This document shows positions 1 to 9,170 of a stretch of 64,000 nucleotides of DNA, piece by piece. The translations under genes were made by a program, and so were the position numbers. The stretch covers positions 581,652-645,651 of the forward strand of contig NZ_JAMZCU010000001.1 of NCBI RefSeq assembly GCF_024273195.1, written 5' to 3'. Source of the DNA: Devosia ureilytica (lineage in GTDB: Bacteria > Pseudomonadota > Alphaproteobacteria > Rhizobiales > Devosiaceae). The notes under the pieces were generated by a model. The model ran no database searches. It was not told where the DNA came from and saw only the letters and a list, made by a program, of their open reading frames with translations. The first letter of the stretch is position 1. Each line of letters starts with the position of its first letter.

Positions 1-1
1 G

Positions 2-217
2 GACGAACGGCTGGTGCTCTCCTGGGTTCACAAGGATGAAGATGACGACAGCGAGTTGATCTTCGTGCTCGATATCGTCTTCAAGGCTATCGGGGATGAC
101 AGCACCAGCATTACGCTGACCGAGCGGGGCCTTGCCCACGCCGACCCGCAGACCCGCATCTTTTCGATGGAGGCCTGGAGCGCCGCGCTCGAAGAACTGG
201 CAGAATTGATGGAATAG
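2..217 (+). CDS. SRPBCC/AHSA1-like protein, C-terminal part
   Basis: Open frame entering from the left edge with no start in the window; 71 residues are visible. It begins DERLVLSWVHKDEDDDSELI and ends in an acidic helix (AALEELAELME). A strand with an R-L-V-x-S-W pattern, a variable loop, a second strand (SITLTERGL) and a long C-terminal helix are typical of the SRPBCC fold of AHSA1-like proteins, which bind hydrophobic ligands or act as Hsp90 co-chaperone relatives. The family call is by pattern only and the ligand is unknown. It lies 55 bases before the photolyase on the same strand. Confidence 0.5.
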   Translation, partial: DERLVLSWVHKDEDDDSELIFVLDIVFKAIGDDSTSITLTERGLAHADPQTRIFSMEAWSAALEELAELME

Positions 218-272
218 ACCTGAACCTCTTGCGCCACGCCGCCGTAGTGCTGCCAATGCAAGGAGGTTCATT

Positions 273-1691
273 TTGTCCACTGCCCTGGTCTGGCTGCGAA
301 ATGACCTGCGCCTTCAAGATAATCCCGCCCTTGCCGCCGCGTGCGGGCAAGCCGAGCACGTCGTCGCACTCTATATTCACGAAACCGATGAGAGCCTGCG
401 CCCCATTGGTGCTGCAGGGCGATGGTGGCTGGACCGAAGCCTCGAAGATATGGGCGCGGCCCTGGCAGGGATTGGAATCGCGCTGCGCGTGGAGACCGGC
501 TCCGCCGAGGCGGTCTTGGCGAAGGCCATCGAGGCGACTGGCGCGAGCGCCCTGCATTGGAACCGCCGCTATGGACCGGCGGAGCGCAGCGTCGACGCCG
601 GCATTAAGACGCGCTTCAGCGCCGCCGGTATCGCGACGCAATCCCATCCCGGCAACGTGCTTGTCGAGCCGTGGCTGATCCAGACCGGGCAGAATAGGCC
701 CTATTCGGTATTTACGCCGTTCTGGAAAACCCTGAAGGGCACGGAGATACCCCGCCCTGTCGGCAAGCCCGAGGGGCCATCTATCGCTCAGCCCAAAGGG
801 CACAACCACACGCCACCCAGTTGGGCCCTCAAAATTGCCCACTATTGGGAAGTCGGGGAACAGGCCGCTCAGGCGCGCCTGACCGACTTTCTTGCGGAGG
901 TGGTTCGAGATTATCCCGAAGGCCGCGATTTCCCAGCCAAGACGCTGACCTCAAAACTCTCCCCGCATCTGCGGTTTGGAGAAATCAGCGCGCGGCAAAT
1001 CTGGCACGCAGCGCAGGCGTTCGCCCACGTCCATCCTGAGCAGGCTGGCGCCGTCGACAAATTCCTCTCGGAACTGGCCTGGCGAGACTTCAGCTATCAT
1101 CAGCTCTACCATCGCGATGACATTGCCAATGTACCGATGCACGACAAGTTCGCCGAACTCGGGTGGCGACACGCGCCGAAGCACCTCCAGGCGTGGCAGC
1201 GTGGGCAGACCGGGTTCCCGATCATCGACGCGGGGATGCGCGAACTTTGGGAGACTGGCTATATGCACAACAGGGTGCGCATGCTGGTCGCCTCGTTTCT
1301 TTCCAAGAACTTGCTGATCGACTGGCGGCAAGGCGAACGCTGGTTTTGGGATTGTTTGGTTGACGCCGACGCAGCAAACAATCCGGCCAGCTGGCAGTGG
1401 GTGGCGGGCTGTGGGCTCGACGCGGCGCCGTACTTCCGCATTTTCAATCCGGTAACGCAAGGCGAACGCTTTGATGCTCGTGGCGACTATGTTCGCGCAT
1501 GGGTGCCTGAACTATCGGGCCTGCCGGACAAGTTCATCCATCAGCCCTTTGCGGCTCCATCGAGCGTATTGGCAAACGCCGGGGTCACGCTTGGCACCAC
1601 ATATCCCAAGCCTATGGTCGATCTGAAAACAACCCGGCAGCAAGCCCTCGACGCCTATTCGGCGCTCGGCACCGCTTCATCCACGGACTGA
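273..1691 (+). CDS. phrB: deoxyribodipyrimidine photo-lyase (CPD photolyase)
   Basis: 472 residues, the usual length of class I CPD photolyases, which use FADH- and light to split cyclobutane pyrimidine dimers. The N-terminal antenna-binding Rossmann domain starts STALVWLRNDLRLQDNPAL. The C-terminal FAD domain carries WRDFSYHQLYH, TGFPIIDAGMRELWETGYMH and WQWVAGCGLDAAPYFRIFNP, the most conserved photolyase stretch. The start is TTG at 273, chosen because AGGAGG (261-266) sits 6 bases upstream and the protein then begins exactly at the family N-terminus. Nothing is missing. Cryptochrome-type paralogues share the fold, but the motifs fit a repair photolyase. Confidence 0.93.
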   Translation: MSTALVWLRNDLRLQDNPALAAACGQAEHVVALYIHETDESLRPIGAAGRWWLDRSLEDMGAALAGIGIALRVETGSAEAVLAKAIEATGASALHWNRRYGPAERSVDAGIKTRFSAAGIATQSHPGNVLVEPWLIQTGQNRPYSVFTPFWKTLKGTEIPRPVGKPEGPSIAQPKGHNHTPPSWALKIAHYWEVGEQAAQARLTDFLAEVVRDYPEGRDFPAKTLTSKLSPHLRFGEISARQIWHAAQAFAHVHPEQAGAVDKFLSELAWRDFSYHQLYHRDDIANVPMHDKFAELGWRHAPKHLQAWQRGQTGFPIIDAGMRELWETGYMHNRVRMLVASFLSKNLLIDWRQGERWFWDCLVDADAANNPASWQWVAGCGLDAAPYFRIFNPVTQGERFDARGDYVRAWVPELSGLPDKFIHQPFAAPSSVLANAGVTLGTTYPKPMVDLKTTRQQALDAYSALGTASSTD

Positions 1692-1901
1692 CCGCGCAAA
1701 ACTATTCTCCTGATGCCGGGCGCCGCGACCACCCCTTGCGCCGGTATCGACCAGAGGGAAAAGCGCTGCCGCTCGGCATGCTTATCGCTTGCAGCGCCAT
1801 TATCGCCACCCTACGATAAGTGTCTGATCTGTCTGGTTTTGCCCGACCGCCTTTGGCGAAACCGCAGCGCCCGTCCCGCGCGACAACAACAGAAATTGAG
1901 C

Positions 1902-2951
1902 ATGGCCAAGCACGAAGACCTCATCTCCGCCATCGGCAACACGCCGCTAATTCGCCTCAACCGCGTGTCGACGCTGACCGGGTGCGATATCTGGGGCAAG
2001 GCGGAGTTTCTCAATCCGGGCCAGTCGGTCAAGGATCGCGCCGCGCTGTTCATCATCCATGACGCCGTTAAATCGGGCAAGCTCAAGCCGGGCGGCACAA
2101 TCGTTGAAGGCACCGCGGGCAATACCGGCATCGGCCTGACCCTGGTGGCCAATTCGCTCGGCTTCAAGTCGGTAATCGTGATCCCCGAGACCCAGAGCCA
2201 GGAAAAAAAGGACGCCCTGCGTCTCTTTGGTGCCGAGCTGATAGAAGTTCCGGCAAAGCCTTATCGACACCCCAATAATTACATCAAGGTCTCCGGGCGC
2301 CTCGCCGAAAAGCTCAATGCCGAGTTGCCCAATGGCGCGGTCTGGGCCAATCAGTTTGACAACGTCTCGAACCGTCGCGCCCATGTCGAGACAACGGGGC
2401 CGGAAATCTGGCAGCAGACCAATGGCCGCGTGGACGGTTTCATCTGCGCGGTCGGGTCGGGTGGAACGCTGGCCGGGGTGGCGGAAGCGCTGCGGGCGCG
2501 CAACCCCGACATCAAGATCGGGCTGGCCGATCCAGAGGGCGCAGCGCTGTACGAATACTACACCAATGGCGAGCTCAAATCCTCAGGCGACTCGATCACC
2601 GAGGGCATTGGCCAGGGCCGCATTACAGCGAATCTTGAAGGACTGAAGGTGGATATGCCCTACCGCATTTCCGACGCAGAGGCCCTGCCCTATATCTTCG
2701 ACCTGCTCGAGCACGAGGGCCTGTGCCTTGGCGGCTCCAGCGCCATCAATATTGCCGGCGCCGTGCGCATGGCGCGTGACCTCGGTCCCGGCAAGACCAT
2801 CGTCACGGTGCTGTGTGACTACGGCAATCGCTATGCCAGCAAGATCTTCAATCCCGACTTCCTGCGCGGCAAAAACCTGCCGGTCCCACCGTGGATGGAA
2901 GGCCGGACACCCATCGACATTTCGAGCGTGATGGAAGCAGATCCGGCCTAA
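1902..2951 (+). CDS. cysK: cysteine synthase A
   Basis: 349 residues. Makes L-cysteine from O-acetylserine and sulfide with PLP. The N-terminus is MAKHEDLISAIGNTPLIRLN. The PLP lysine lies in PGQSVKDRAAL, the phosphate-binding loop is GTAGNTGIGL, a glycine-rich loop is VGSGGTLAGV, and the C-terminal PLP contact is GGSSAIN. It is longer than the ~310-residue E. coli enzyme, as in the ~340-residue alphaproteobacterial type. An in-frame GTG/ATG extension reaching back to 1713 exists, but homology begins at the ATG at 1902. The ribosome site before it is weak. The region 1692-1901 holds no other recognisable gene. Confidence 0.92.
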   Translation: MAKHEDLISAIGNTPLIRLNRVSTLTGCDIWGKAEFLNPGQSVKDRAALFIIHDAVKSGKLKPGGTIVEGTAGNTGIGLTLVANSLGFKSVIVIPETQSQEKKDALRLFGAELIEVPAKPYRHPNNYIKVSGRLAEKLNAELPNGAVWANQFDNVSNRRAHVETTGPEIWQQTNGRVDGFICAVGSGGTLAGVAEALRARNPDIKIGLADPEGAALYEYYTNGELKSSGDSITEGIGQGRITANLEGLKVDMPYRISDAEALPYIFDLLEHEGLCLGGSSAINIAGAVRMARDLGPGKTIVTVLCDYGNRYASKIFNPDFLRGKNLPVPPWMEGRTPIDISSVMEADPA

Positions 2952-2954
2952 CAA

Positions 2955-3653
2955 TCAGGCACTGAACCCGAGATTTGTCGGACGGTCGAACCGGTACGGT
3001 TTGCGGCGATCCGGCGCATCGGTTGCATCGACACGCTCCACGGTGAAATTGCGGGCCCAACCTGTGCCGCGCCCGCTCACCAGGAAGCCGAAATAGATGC
3101 TTTCAGCAGTGTTCGGGACATCCAGGGTAATCGCGAAGCCTTTCCAGCCTTCGGTCTGGCGGACGGCAACTCCGGGCCTATCGAGCAGGTTCTCGAACTG
3201 CAGATGCTTGCCTCTCGCATCGTCCAAGCGCAGCCACATCGTGGCCGCGCCATCCAGGTTCTTGCAGGACAGTTGGCAGGCGACGCGCACAGCCCCTCCC
3301 CGATACGGTTCGGCTGCAATGATCTGAGCCATGGACCCGAATTGATCCAGTGGCTGATGGTCCGCCAACGGTGTGCTCTGGATGATGGCGCAACCGGGTC
3401 GCTCAGGGTCGATACCCATCCGAAAGTAGCCTTCTCGGTTAAGGCTGGAATCTAGCCACCCCTCCGGCATGACCCAGGGTGCCAACTCGGCGGCGGCCGC
3501 GTCGATTCTTGCGCTCAGGATATTCCAGTTGGCGACACCGAACTGGCGCGCAACCAACTCCAGGCAATCACTGTGCGAAACAGCAATGTTGCGCTCTGCC
3601 AATCCCTGCCGAAGCTGTTTGGCCATGAGCTTTGCATCCATGAAGCTATACAT
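2955..3653 (-). CDS. glyoxalase-related protein (Glyoxalase_8-type N-terminus)
   Basis: 232 residues. The N-terminus MYSFMDAKLMAKQLRQGLAE followed by SHSDCLELVARQFG and a NWN motif matches the short 'glyoxalase-related' domain, found alone or fused in Alphaproteobacteria and thought to bind proteins rather than catalyse. The remaining ~170 residues form a beta-rich region (W-L-D-S-S, GYFRMGID, VACQLSCKN, MWLRLDD) that I do not assign to an enzyme. It is convergent with cysK, with only 3 bases between the stops. No strong ribosome site precedes the ATG at 3653; a second ATG lies four codons in. Function unknown. Confidence 0.7.
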   Translation of the reverse strand: MYSFMDAKLMAKQLRQGLAERNIAVSHSDCLELVARQFGVANWNILSARIDAAAAELAPWVMPEGWLDSSLNREGYFRMGIDPERPGCAIIQSTPLADHQPLDQFGSMAQIIAAEPYRGGAVRVACQLSCKNLDGAATMWLRLDDARGKHLQFENLLDRPGVAVRQTEGWKGFAITLDVPNTAESIYFGFLVSGRGTGWARNFTVERVDATDAPDRRKPYRFDRPTNLGFSA

Positions 3654-3885
3654 GGTTTGAGCCTTTCAGGCGGACAGTGTGGGGTCAGTGCTCGCATTGC
3701 TGACGGCCTGCCCGCTGGTGAGGGTCAAACCGATAAACTTGTCGCACATTCACCGTCCCCTTCGGGCGCGAGCGGCAGGCTGCGCTAGCCGTTCTCCAAG
3801 ATTAGCCCGATGGCGCTTCCCGTCAAGCATTGCCGCCCGCTCGCGGCCTGATAGAGTGCGGCTCCCATCAGGCTGAAGGACTATT

Positions 3886-5337
3886 GTGTTCGGCATAGAC
3901 GACATCCTGCGCGCTATCGTGGCCGACCTGCATATCGTTGCCCTGATCATGGGTGGCATCTACCTGTTGGCGGTTGTCTGCGCAGTCAGGGAGATTCTCA
4001 ATTCGCGTACTTCGCAGGGCTCGATTGCCTGGTTGCTGTCGCTGCTGCTGCTACCCGTCCCCACGGTGCTGCTCTACCTGATATTTGGCTGGAAGCTGTT
4101 TGATGATTACGCCACCGACCGGATGCAGAACGGTCGCGCTGACCGGCCGTTGCGGGCCAAGGACCTGGCGCTGATCGACCGGGAGACCGATGCCAAATGG
4201 CCAGTGCAGGTGCACGTCTCGGAACTGCCCTTTCTCAAGGGCAATGCTGTGGAACTGCTGGTCGACGGCCAGGCGACCTTCGATTCGATCTTTGCCGGGA
4301 TCGACGCGGCGGAGGAATATCTGTTGGTGCAGTTCTACATCGTACGCGACGACCGCTTGGGACAGGCACTCGCAGAACGTTTAATAGCCAAGGCAAAGGC
4401 CGGCGTTTCGGTGTTCTTGCTTTATGACGATATTGGCAGCACCGGCATGCCCAGGCGCTATCGGCGGCAATTGCGCGAGGCGGGCATCAAGGTGTCGAGC
4501 TTCAACCGTCGCCACAAGTTCCTGCGAGTGTTCGGCGCGACGCGCATCAACTATCGCAATCATCGCAAGATCGTGGTTGCCGATGGCAAGCACGCCTGGG
4601 TGGGTGGCCACAATGTCGGCGTCGAATATCTGGGCGAAGATCCAAAGCTTGGGCACTGGCGCGACACCCATGTGAAGGTTTCCGGGCCAGCGGCGCTGGG
4701 ATGCGCCTTGCTGTTTCGCGAAGATTGGGAATGGGCCACAGGCGAACGGCTGCCCAACAGGCCCCCTGCCGCCCTCGAAACCTTTGGCGAGAATTCGGTA
4801 CTGGTGATGGGCAGCGGCCCCGCCGACAAGCTCGAGGAATGCGCCATTGCCTTTACCGATCTGATCGGGCGGGCGCGCGAGCGCCTGTGGATCGTCAGTC
4901 CCTATTTCGTACCGGACACCGATATTCGCACGGCCCTGTTCGCGGCGCGGCTGCGCGGAGTCGATGTGCGCATTGTCCTGCCGGACAATCCCGACCACGC
5001 GCTGGTCTGGCTGGCGAGCATGGCGCATGCTGACAGCATGGTGCAGCATGACATAGCCGTGTATCGCTACACCGATGGGTTCCTGCACCAAAAGGTGGTG
5101 CTGATGGACGACCAGATGGCGACGGTGGGCAGCGTCAATTTTGACAATAGATCTTTTGCCATCAACTTCGAGATCACGCTCTGGTTCACCGACGATGAGC
5201 CCATCGGCGCCGTTGAGACCATGCTGCTCAAAGACCTGGAATCATGCCGGCAGGTGGGATTGTCTGAAGTCGAAACACGCCCGTGGCCGCTCTACCTGGC
5301 AAGCCAGGCAGCGAGGCTGCTTTCTCCCGTATTGTGA
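3886..5337 (+). CDS. cls: cardiolipin synthase (phospholipase D family)
   Basis: 483 residues. Joins two phosphatidylglycerol molecules into cardiolipin at the inner membrane. Two N-terminal membrane segments (LHIVALIMGGIYLLAVVCAV and LLSLLLLPVPTVLLYLIFGW, about residues 14-65) precede two PLD domains, each with an HKD motif: HRKIVVADGKHAWVGGHN and HQKVVLMDDQMATVGSVNFD. Both catalytic His/Lys/Asp sets are intact. The start is GTG at 3886 with AAGGA at 3876-3880. The alaX-like gene follows after 8 bases, so the two are probably co-transcribed. Confidence 0.92.
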   Translation: MFGIDDILRAIVADLHIVALIMGGIYLLAVVCAVREILNSRTSQGSIAWLLSLLLLPVPTVLLYLIFGWKLFDDYATDRMQNGRADRPLRAKDLALIDRETDAKWPVQVHVSELPFLKGNAVELLVDGQATFDSIFAGIDAAEEYLLVQFYIVRDDRLGQALAERLIAKAKAGVSVFLLYDDIGSTGMPRRYRRQLREAGIKVSSFNRRHKFLRVFGATRINYRNHRKIVVADGKHAWVGGHNVGVEYLGEDPKLGHWRDTHVKVSGPAALGCALLFREDWEWATGERLPNRPPAALETFGENSVLVMGSGPADKLEECAIAFTDLIGRARERLWIVSPYFVPDTDIRTALFAARLRGVDVRIVLPDNPDHALVWLASMAHADSMVQHDIAVYRYTDGFLHQKVVLMDDQMATVGSVNFDNRSFAINFEITLWFTDDEPIGAVETMLLKDLESCRQVGLSEVETRPWPLYLASQAARLLSPVL

Positions 5338-5345
5338 GTGACCTG

Positions 5346-6059
5346 ATGACCGAGTTCCTGTTTCGCGACGACGCCTATCTCCAGTCAACGCAGGCAAAGG
5401 TGGTGGCGATCACCCCAGAGGGCGGAATCGTCCTCGACCGGACAGTGTTTTATGCAACGTCAGGCGGGCAACCAGGGGACACGGGCATTCTCGTTCTGTC
5501 GGACAACTCCTCTCTTGTCCTTTCCAGCGCCATTCATCCTGACGGCGACAAGACGGCTATCCTGCATATTCCCAAGGAAGGCCAGTCCCTGCCCCGCCTG
5601 GGTGAGGAAGTGCGGGCCGAACTTGACTGGGACCGGCGCTACAAGCTCATGCGCATGCACAGCGCGCTGCACCTGCTTTCAGTGGTACTGCCATTTCCGG
5701 TGACCGGCGGTTCAATCGGCGAAGATAAGGGGCGCCTCGACTTCGACATGCCAGAGGTTCCCGAGGACCTTGAAGCCATCGAAGCGACACTCAACGCCAT
5801 GGTGGACGCCGACCATCTCGTCACCACCGAGTGGATCACCGACGCCGAAATGGAAGCCCAGGCGGACCTGATCAAAACCATGAAGGTCAAGCCGCCCATG
5901 GGTCAGGGGCGAGTCCGGCTGGTGCGGATTGGTGACGTCGATCTGCAGCCCTGCGGCGGCACGCATGTGGCGGGCACTGCGGAAATCGGCCGGCTCGCTC
6001 TGGGAAAGATAGAAAAGAAGGGCAAACAGAACCGACGGGTCAGCCTGCACTTTGCCTGA
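5346..6059 (+). CDS. alaX: alanyl-tRNA editing protein (AlaX type)
   Basis: 237 residues. A free-standing relative of the AlaRS editing domain that hydrolyses mischarged Ser- or Gly-tRNA(Ala) in the cytoplasm. The first metal pair is HSALH; the second Cys/His pair is CGGTH, so the four zinc ligands are present. The early TSGGQPGDTG matches AlaRS editing domains. I chose the ATG at 5346 (MTEFLFRDDAYL) because a longer reading would run back into the cls gene. Convergent with the minus-strand binding-protein gene, 11 bases away. Confidence 0.88.
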   Translation: MTEFLFRDDAYLQSTQAKVVAITPEGGIVLDRTVFYATSGGQPGDTGILVLSDNSSLVLSSAIHPDGDKTAILHIPKEGQSLPRLGEEVRAELDWDRRYKLMRMHSALHLLSVVLPFPVTGGSIGEDKGRLDFDMPEVPEDLEAIEATLNAMVDADHLVTTEWITDAEMEAQADLIKTMKVKPPMGQGRVRLVRIGDVDLQPCGGTHVAGTAEIGRLALGKIEKKGKQNRRVSLHFA

Positions 6060-6070
6060 TCAGGGCGGCC

Positions 6071-7093
6071 CTAGCGGACCGGTGGCGCGTACAGCAGGCC
6101 GCCATTGCCCCAAAGGGCATTTTGTCCCCGCAGCATGGCGGCGCCCGTTTGCGGACCGAAATGGCGATCAAAGAGTTCAGAGTAATTCCCAACAGCTCTG
6201 ATCGCGTCCGCGAGGAAAGTCGGGCGCAGGCCCAGGCCGGTGCCGAAATCGCCTTCCACGCCCAGAATGCGCCGCACTGCCGGTGTGCGAGCGGCTGACA
6301 GCGAGTCGATATTGAGGCTGGTGACCCCGACTTCCTCAGCGTTGATCAGTGCGAAAATGGTCCAGCGCACGATCTTGAACCACAAGTCGTCGCCATTTCG
6401 GATCACCGGCCCCAGGACTTCCTTGGAAATGCGCTCCGGCAGAATGCGGTGCAGATTGGGGTCGGGCAGTTCGCGCCGGATCGCTTGCAGCTGCCGGCCA
6501 GAGGCCGAGATCGCCTGACAGAGGCCCGCCCGGTACGCGGTGGCTAGATCGGCAACATCCTCGTAGGTGACGCTGCGGAACTGAGTCTGGTTGGAAAAGA
6601 AGAACTCGTCGAGCGCTTCCAACTCACCAGCGCCATCGGTGACGCAGATGCTGACGTCATCCAGCTCGTAGGCCGAGACGACGCCCAGCGCATTGGGGAC
6701 GAGGATGGCCTGTCCGTCGAAAAAGGCCGGCGTGACGAAGCGTGCGCCGTAGCGTGTGTCGCGCCCTGCAGTCCAGGCACCATTGCGGACCAGCACATCC
6801 ACAGCCCCGGTTTCGAGCGGCGCAAAACGGGCTTCTCCACGATAGGAGCGAAACTCGATAAGGTCGGGATTGCCGAATACGGCGGCGGCTAAAGCACGGC
6901 AAAGATCGACGTCAAAGCCCGACCAGCGACCGTCAATGTCTTGCTGGGAAAAGCCCGCAAGTGGATTGCTGGACCCACAAATGAGGAAACCGCGCTCCCG
7001 CATTGCGTCCAAAGTCTGGGCGCCAGCAGGCGCCGCCACCAGGGCGCACAGCATGGCGGCCAGAAACAGCAATGGCTTTAGCAGCTTGGTCAA
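6071..7093 (-). CDS. amino-acid ABC transporter substrate-binding protein (second AapJ-like paralogue)
   Basis: 340 residues. Periplasmic family-3 solute-binding protein with a signal peptide (LLKPLLFLAAMLCALVAAPAGA) and, after it, QTLDAMRERGFLICGSSNPL, GFDVDLCRALAAAVFG and a C-terminal ALWGNGGLLYAPPVR. The same ending occurs in the aapJ-type gene of this cluster (ALWSDGGIQYAPPIR), so the two are paralogues. The start is TTG at 7093 preceded by GGAAAG; no ATG fits better. A strong hairpin terminator separates it from aapP, so it is probably expressed independently while using the same permease. Substrate unknown. Confidence 0.87.
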   Translation of the reverse strand: MTKLLKPLLFLAAMLCALVAAPAGAQTLDAMRERGFLICGSSNPLAGFSQQDIDGRWSGFDVDLCRALAAAVFGNPDLIEFRSYRGEARFAPLETGAVDVLVRNGAWTAGRDTRYGARFVTPAFFDGQAILVPNALGVVSAYELDDVSICVTDGAGELEALDEFFFSNQTQFRSVTYEDVADLATAYRAGLCQAISASGRQLQAIRRELPDPNLHRILPERISKEVLGPVIRNGDDLWFKIVRWTIFALINAEEVGVTSLNIDSLSAARTPAVRRILGVEGDFGTGLGLRPTFLADAIRAVGNYSELFDRHFGPQTGAAMLRGQNALWGNGGLLYAPPVR

Positions 7094-7132
7094 CAGAATG
7101 ACTTTCCACTCCCCCGGGCCATATTGGCAGGC

Positions 7133-7169
7133 AAGAACAAGGGGTCAAGCCGCAGCGCGGCTCGACCCC
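7133..7169 (-). terminator. Rho-independent terminator of the aap operon
   Basis: Inverted repeat 7141-7153 / 7157-7169, 13 pairs with one G-T and a 3-base loop, followed on the minus strand by TTGTTCTT. It lies after the aapP stop (7229) and before the second binding-protein gene (start 7093), so it insulates that gene from the aap transcript. Confidence 0.8.
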
Positions 7170-7228
7170 CATATATTCGCCCGACGACGCAGATCGCCGC
7201 GGGAAGCGCTGTGTTGGCTTTGCCAGCC

Positions 7229-8029
7229 CTAGTGCAGGATCTGGCTCAGGAACAGCTTTGTGCGCTCATGCTGCGGGTTGGAGAAGAACGCCTCTGGTTC
7301 GTTTTGCTCGATGATCTGCCCCTGGTCCATGAAGATGACCCGATTGGCGACCTGGCGTGCAAAGCCCATTTCGTGGGTCACGCAGATCATTGTCATGCCC
7401 TCTTCGGCCAGACTGATCATGACCTCCAGCACTTCCTTGACCATTTCGGGGTCGAGCGCCGAAGTTGGCTCATCGAACAGCATGATCTTGGGCTGCATGC
7501 AAAGCGAGCGCGCAATGGCCACGCGCTGCTGCTGGCCACCCGAGAGCTGGCCCGGAAACTTGTGGGCCTGCTCGGGGATCTTCACCCGCTCCAGATAGTG
7601 CATGGCCGTCGCTTCGGCCTCTGCCTTGGGCGTGCCGCGTACCCAGATCGGGGCCAGCGTCAGGTTCTGAAGGATCGTCAGGTGCGGGAACAGGTTGAAG
7701 TGCTGGAACACCATCCCGACTTCCCGGCGCACGTCGTCGATGCGCTTGAGGTCGGCGGTCAGCTCGGTGCCATTGACGATGATCTGCCCTTCCTGGTGCT
7801 CTTCCAGGCGGTTAACGCAGCGGATCAGCGTGGACTTGCCCGAGCCGGAAGGGCCGGCGATGACGATGCGCTCACCACTCATGACCCTGAGGTTGATGTC
7901 GCGCAGCACGTGGAAGTCGCCATACCACTTGTGCATGTTGATCACATCGATCGCGACATCGGTCTGGGAGATCTGCATGTGGCTGGTGTTGATGCTGCGC
8001 TCAACGGTGGTTTCAGAAGGCTGTGACAT
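7229..8029 (-). CDS. aapP: general L-amino-acid ABC transporter ATP-binding protein
   Basis: 266 residues. Cytoplasmic ATPase of a polar-amino-acid importer. Walker [13 protein letters not shown]-loop [13 protein letters not shown], signature [15 protein letters not shown], Walker [16 protein letters not shown] and switch His (CVTHEMGFA) are all present. The ATG at 8029 was chosen because GAGG (8037-8040) sits 7 bases upstream and the gene then begins 4 bases after the aapM stop; a longer reading would overlap aapM by 167 bases. Last gene of the aapJQMP unit. Confidence 0.93.
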   Translation of the reverse strand: MSQPSETTVERSINTSHMQISQTDVAIDVINMHKWYGDFHVLRDINLRVMSGERIVIAGPSGSGKSTLIRCVNRLEEHQEGQIIVNGTELTADLKRIDDVRREVGMVFQHFNLFPHLTILQNLTLAPIWVRGTPKAEAEATAMHYLERVKIPEQAHKFPGQLSGGQQQRVAIARSLCMQPKIMLFDEPTSALDPEMVKEVLEVMISLAEEGMTMICVTHEMGFARQVANRVIFMDQGQIIEQNEPEAFFSNPQHERTKLFLSQILH

Positions 8030-8033
8030 GGAG

Positions 8034-9161
8034 CTACCTCTTGTAGCCAGTGTTAAGTCGGTTCTCCATGTAGATGGAGTAGCGAGACATGCCGAAGCAG
8101 AAGACCCAGAAAACCATCGCGGCGAACAGATAGCCGGTGGTCGCCGTATTGGCCGACTGCCACTCAAGCGCGGAGTCGTTCTTGGTTTTGACCGCTTCAA
8201 GCAGGTCTTTCATGCCGACGATGTAGACGAGCGACGTGTCCTTGAACAAAGCAATGAAGCTGTTCACGATGCCCGGGATGACGTGCTTGAGCGCCTGGGG
8301 CAGGATGATGAACCACATCCGTTGCCAATAGCCCATGCCGAGCGACTCGGCGGCCTCATATTGTCCTCTCGGAATAGCTTGCAGGCCACCGCGCACCACC
8401 TCGGCCATATAGGCGGAGGTGAACAGCGTCACACCCACGAGCGCCCGGAGGAACTTGTCCACCGTCGTGCCCTGCGGCATGAACAGCGGCAGCATGATCG
8501 ATGCCATGAAGAGGATGGTGATCAGGGGCACGGCGCGGATCAGCTCGATAAAGCCAACGCATACTGTCTTGATGATCGGCATCTGGGATTGCCGTCCCAG
8601 CGCCAGGATGATGCCCAGCGGAAAGGACAGGGTGATGCCGATCACCGAAATGATCAGCGTGACCAGCAGGCCACCCCACTTCTCGGTGGGGATTACCTTG
8701 AGCCCAAAGACCCCGCCTGCCAGCAGGAAATAGCTGAGGATGGGGTAGATGACCAGGAACAGCACGATGTTTGTGCGCTTGAAGGGCATCCTGGGGATCA
8801 GCAGCGGCGTCAGCAGCAGAGCACCGAGCGCAAAGACGATGTTTGGTCGCCATTGCTCGGGGATGTCGTAGAACCCGTAGATGAAGAACTCCATCTCAGA
8901 TGAGATGTAGGCCCAGCACGCGCCGGCATTGATCATCCGGCACTCTTCAACGGTGCCGTTGGGACCAACCGCATTGCCGAAGAAGAAGCCATAGAGCGGC
9001 GGAACCACCCAGAGCAAAAACAGTATGCCCAGGACAGTCAGCACTGTGTCGAACGGCGTCGAAAACAGGTTCGTGCGCATCCACGCTACCGGGCCGCTGG
9101 TGCGGTTCGGAGCAGGACGGGCGTCCACTATGTCGGACCGGACGTAACCAATATCTGTCAT
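8034..9161 (-). CDS. aapM: general L-amino-acid ABC transporter permease (AapM/BztC type)
   Basis: 375 residues. A HisM-type membrane component with a first membrane segment ([20 protein letters not shown]), a long periplasmic insert that includes [13 protein letters not shown], and the cytoplasmic coupling loop [20 protein letters not shown]. The size, ~140 residues above simple HisM permeases, is characteristic of AapM/BztC. It starts 9 bases after the aapQ stop. Works as a heterodimer with AapQ. Confidence 0.92.
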   Translation of the reverse strand: MTDIGYVRSDIVDARPAPNRTSGPVAWMRTNLFSTPFDTVLTVLGILFLLWVVPPLYGFFFGNAVGPNGTVEECRMINAGACWAYISSEMEFFIYGFYDIPEQWRPNIVFALGALLLTPLLIPRMPFKRTNIVLFLVIYPILSYFLLAGGVFGLKVIPTEKWGGLLVTLIISVIGITLSFPLGIILALGRQSQMPIIKTVCVGFIELIRAVPLITILFMASIMLPLFMPQGTTVDKFLRALVGVTLFTSAYMAEVVRGGLQAIPRGQYEAAESLGMGYWQRMWFIILPQALKHVIPGIVNSFIALFKDTSLVYIVGMKDLLEAVKTKNDSALEWQSANTATTGYLFAAMVFWVFCFGMSRYSIYMENRLNTGYKR

Positions 9162-9170
9162 GGCAACCCC

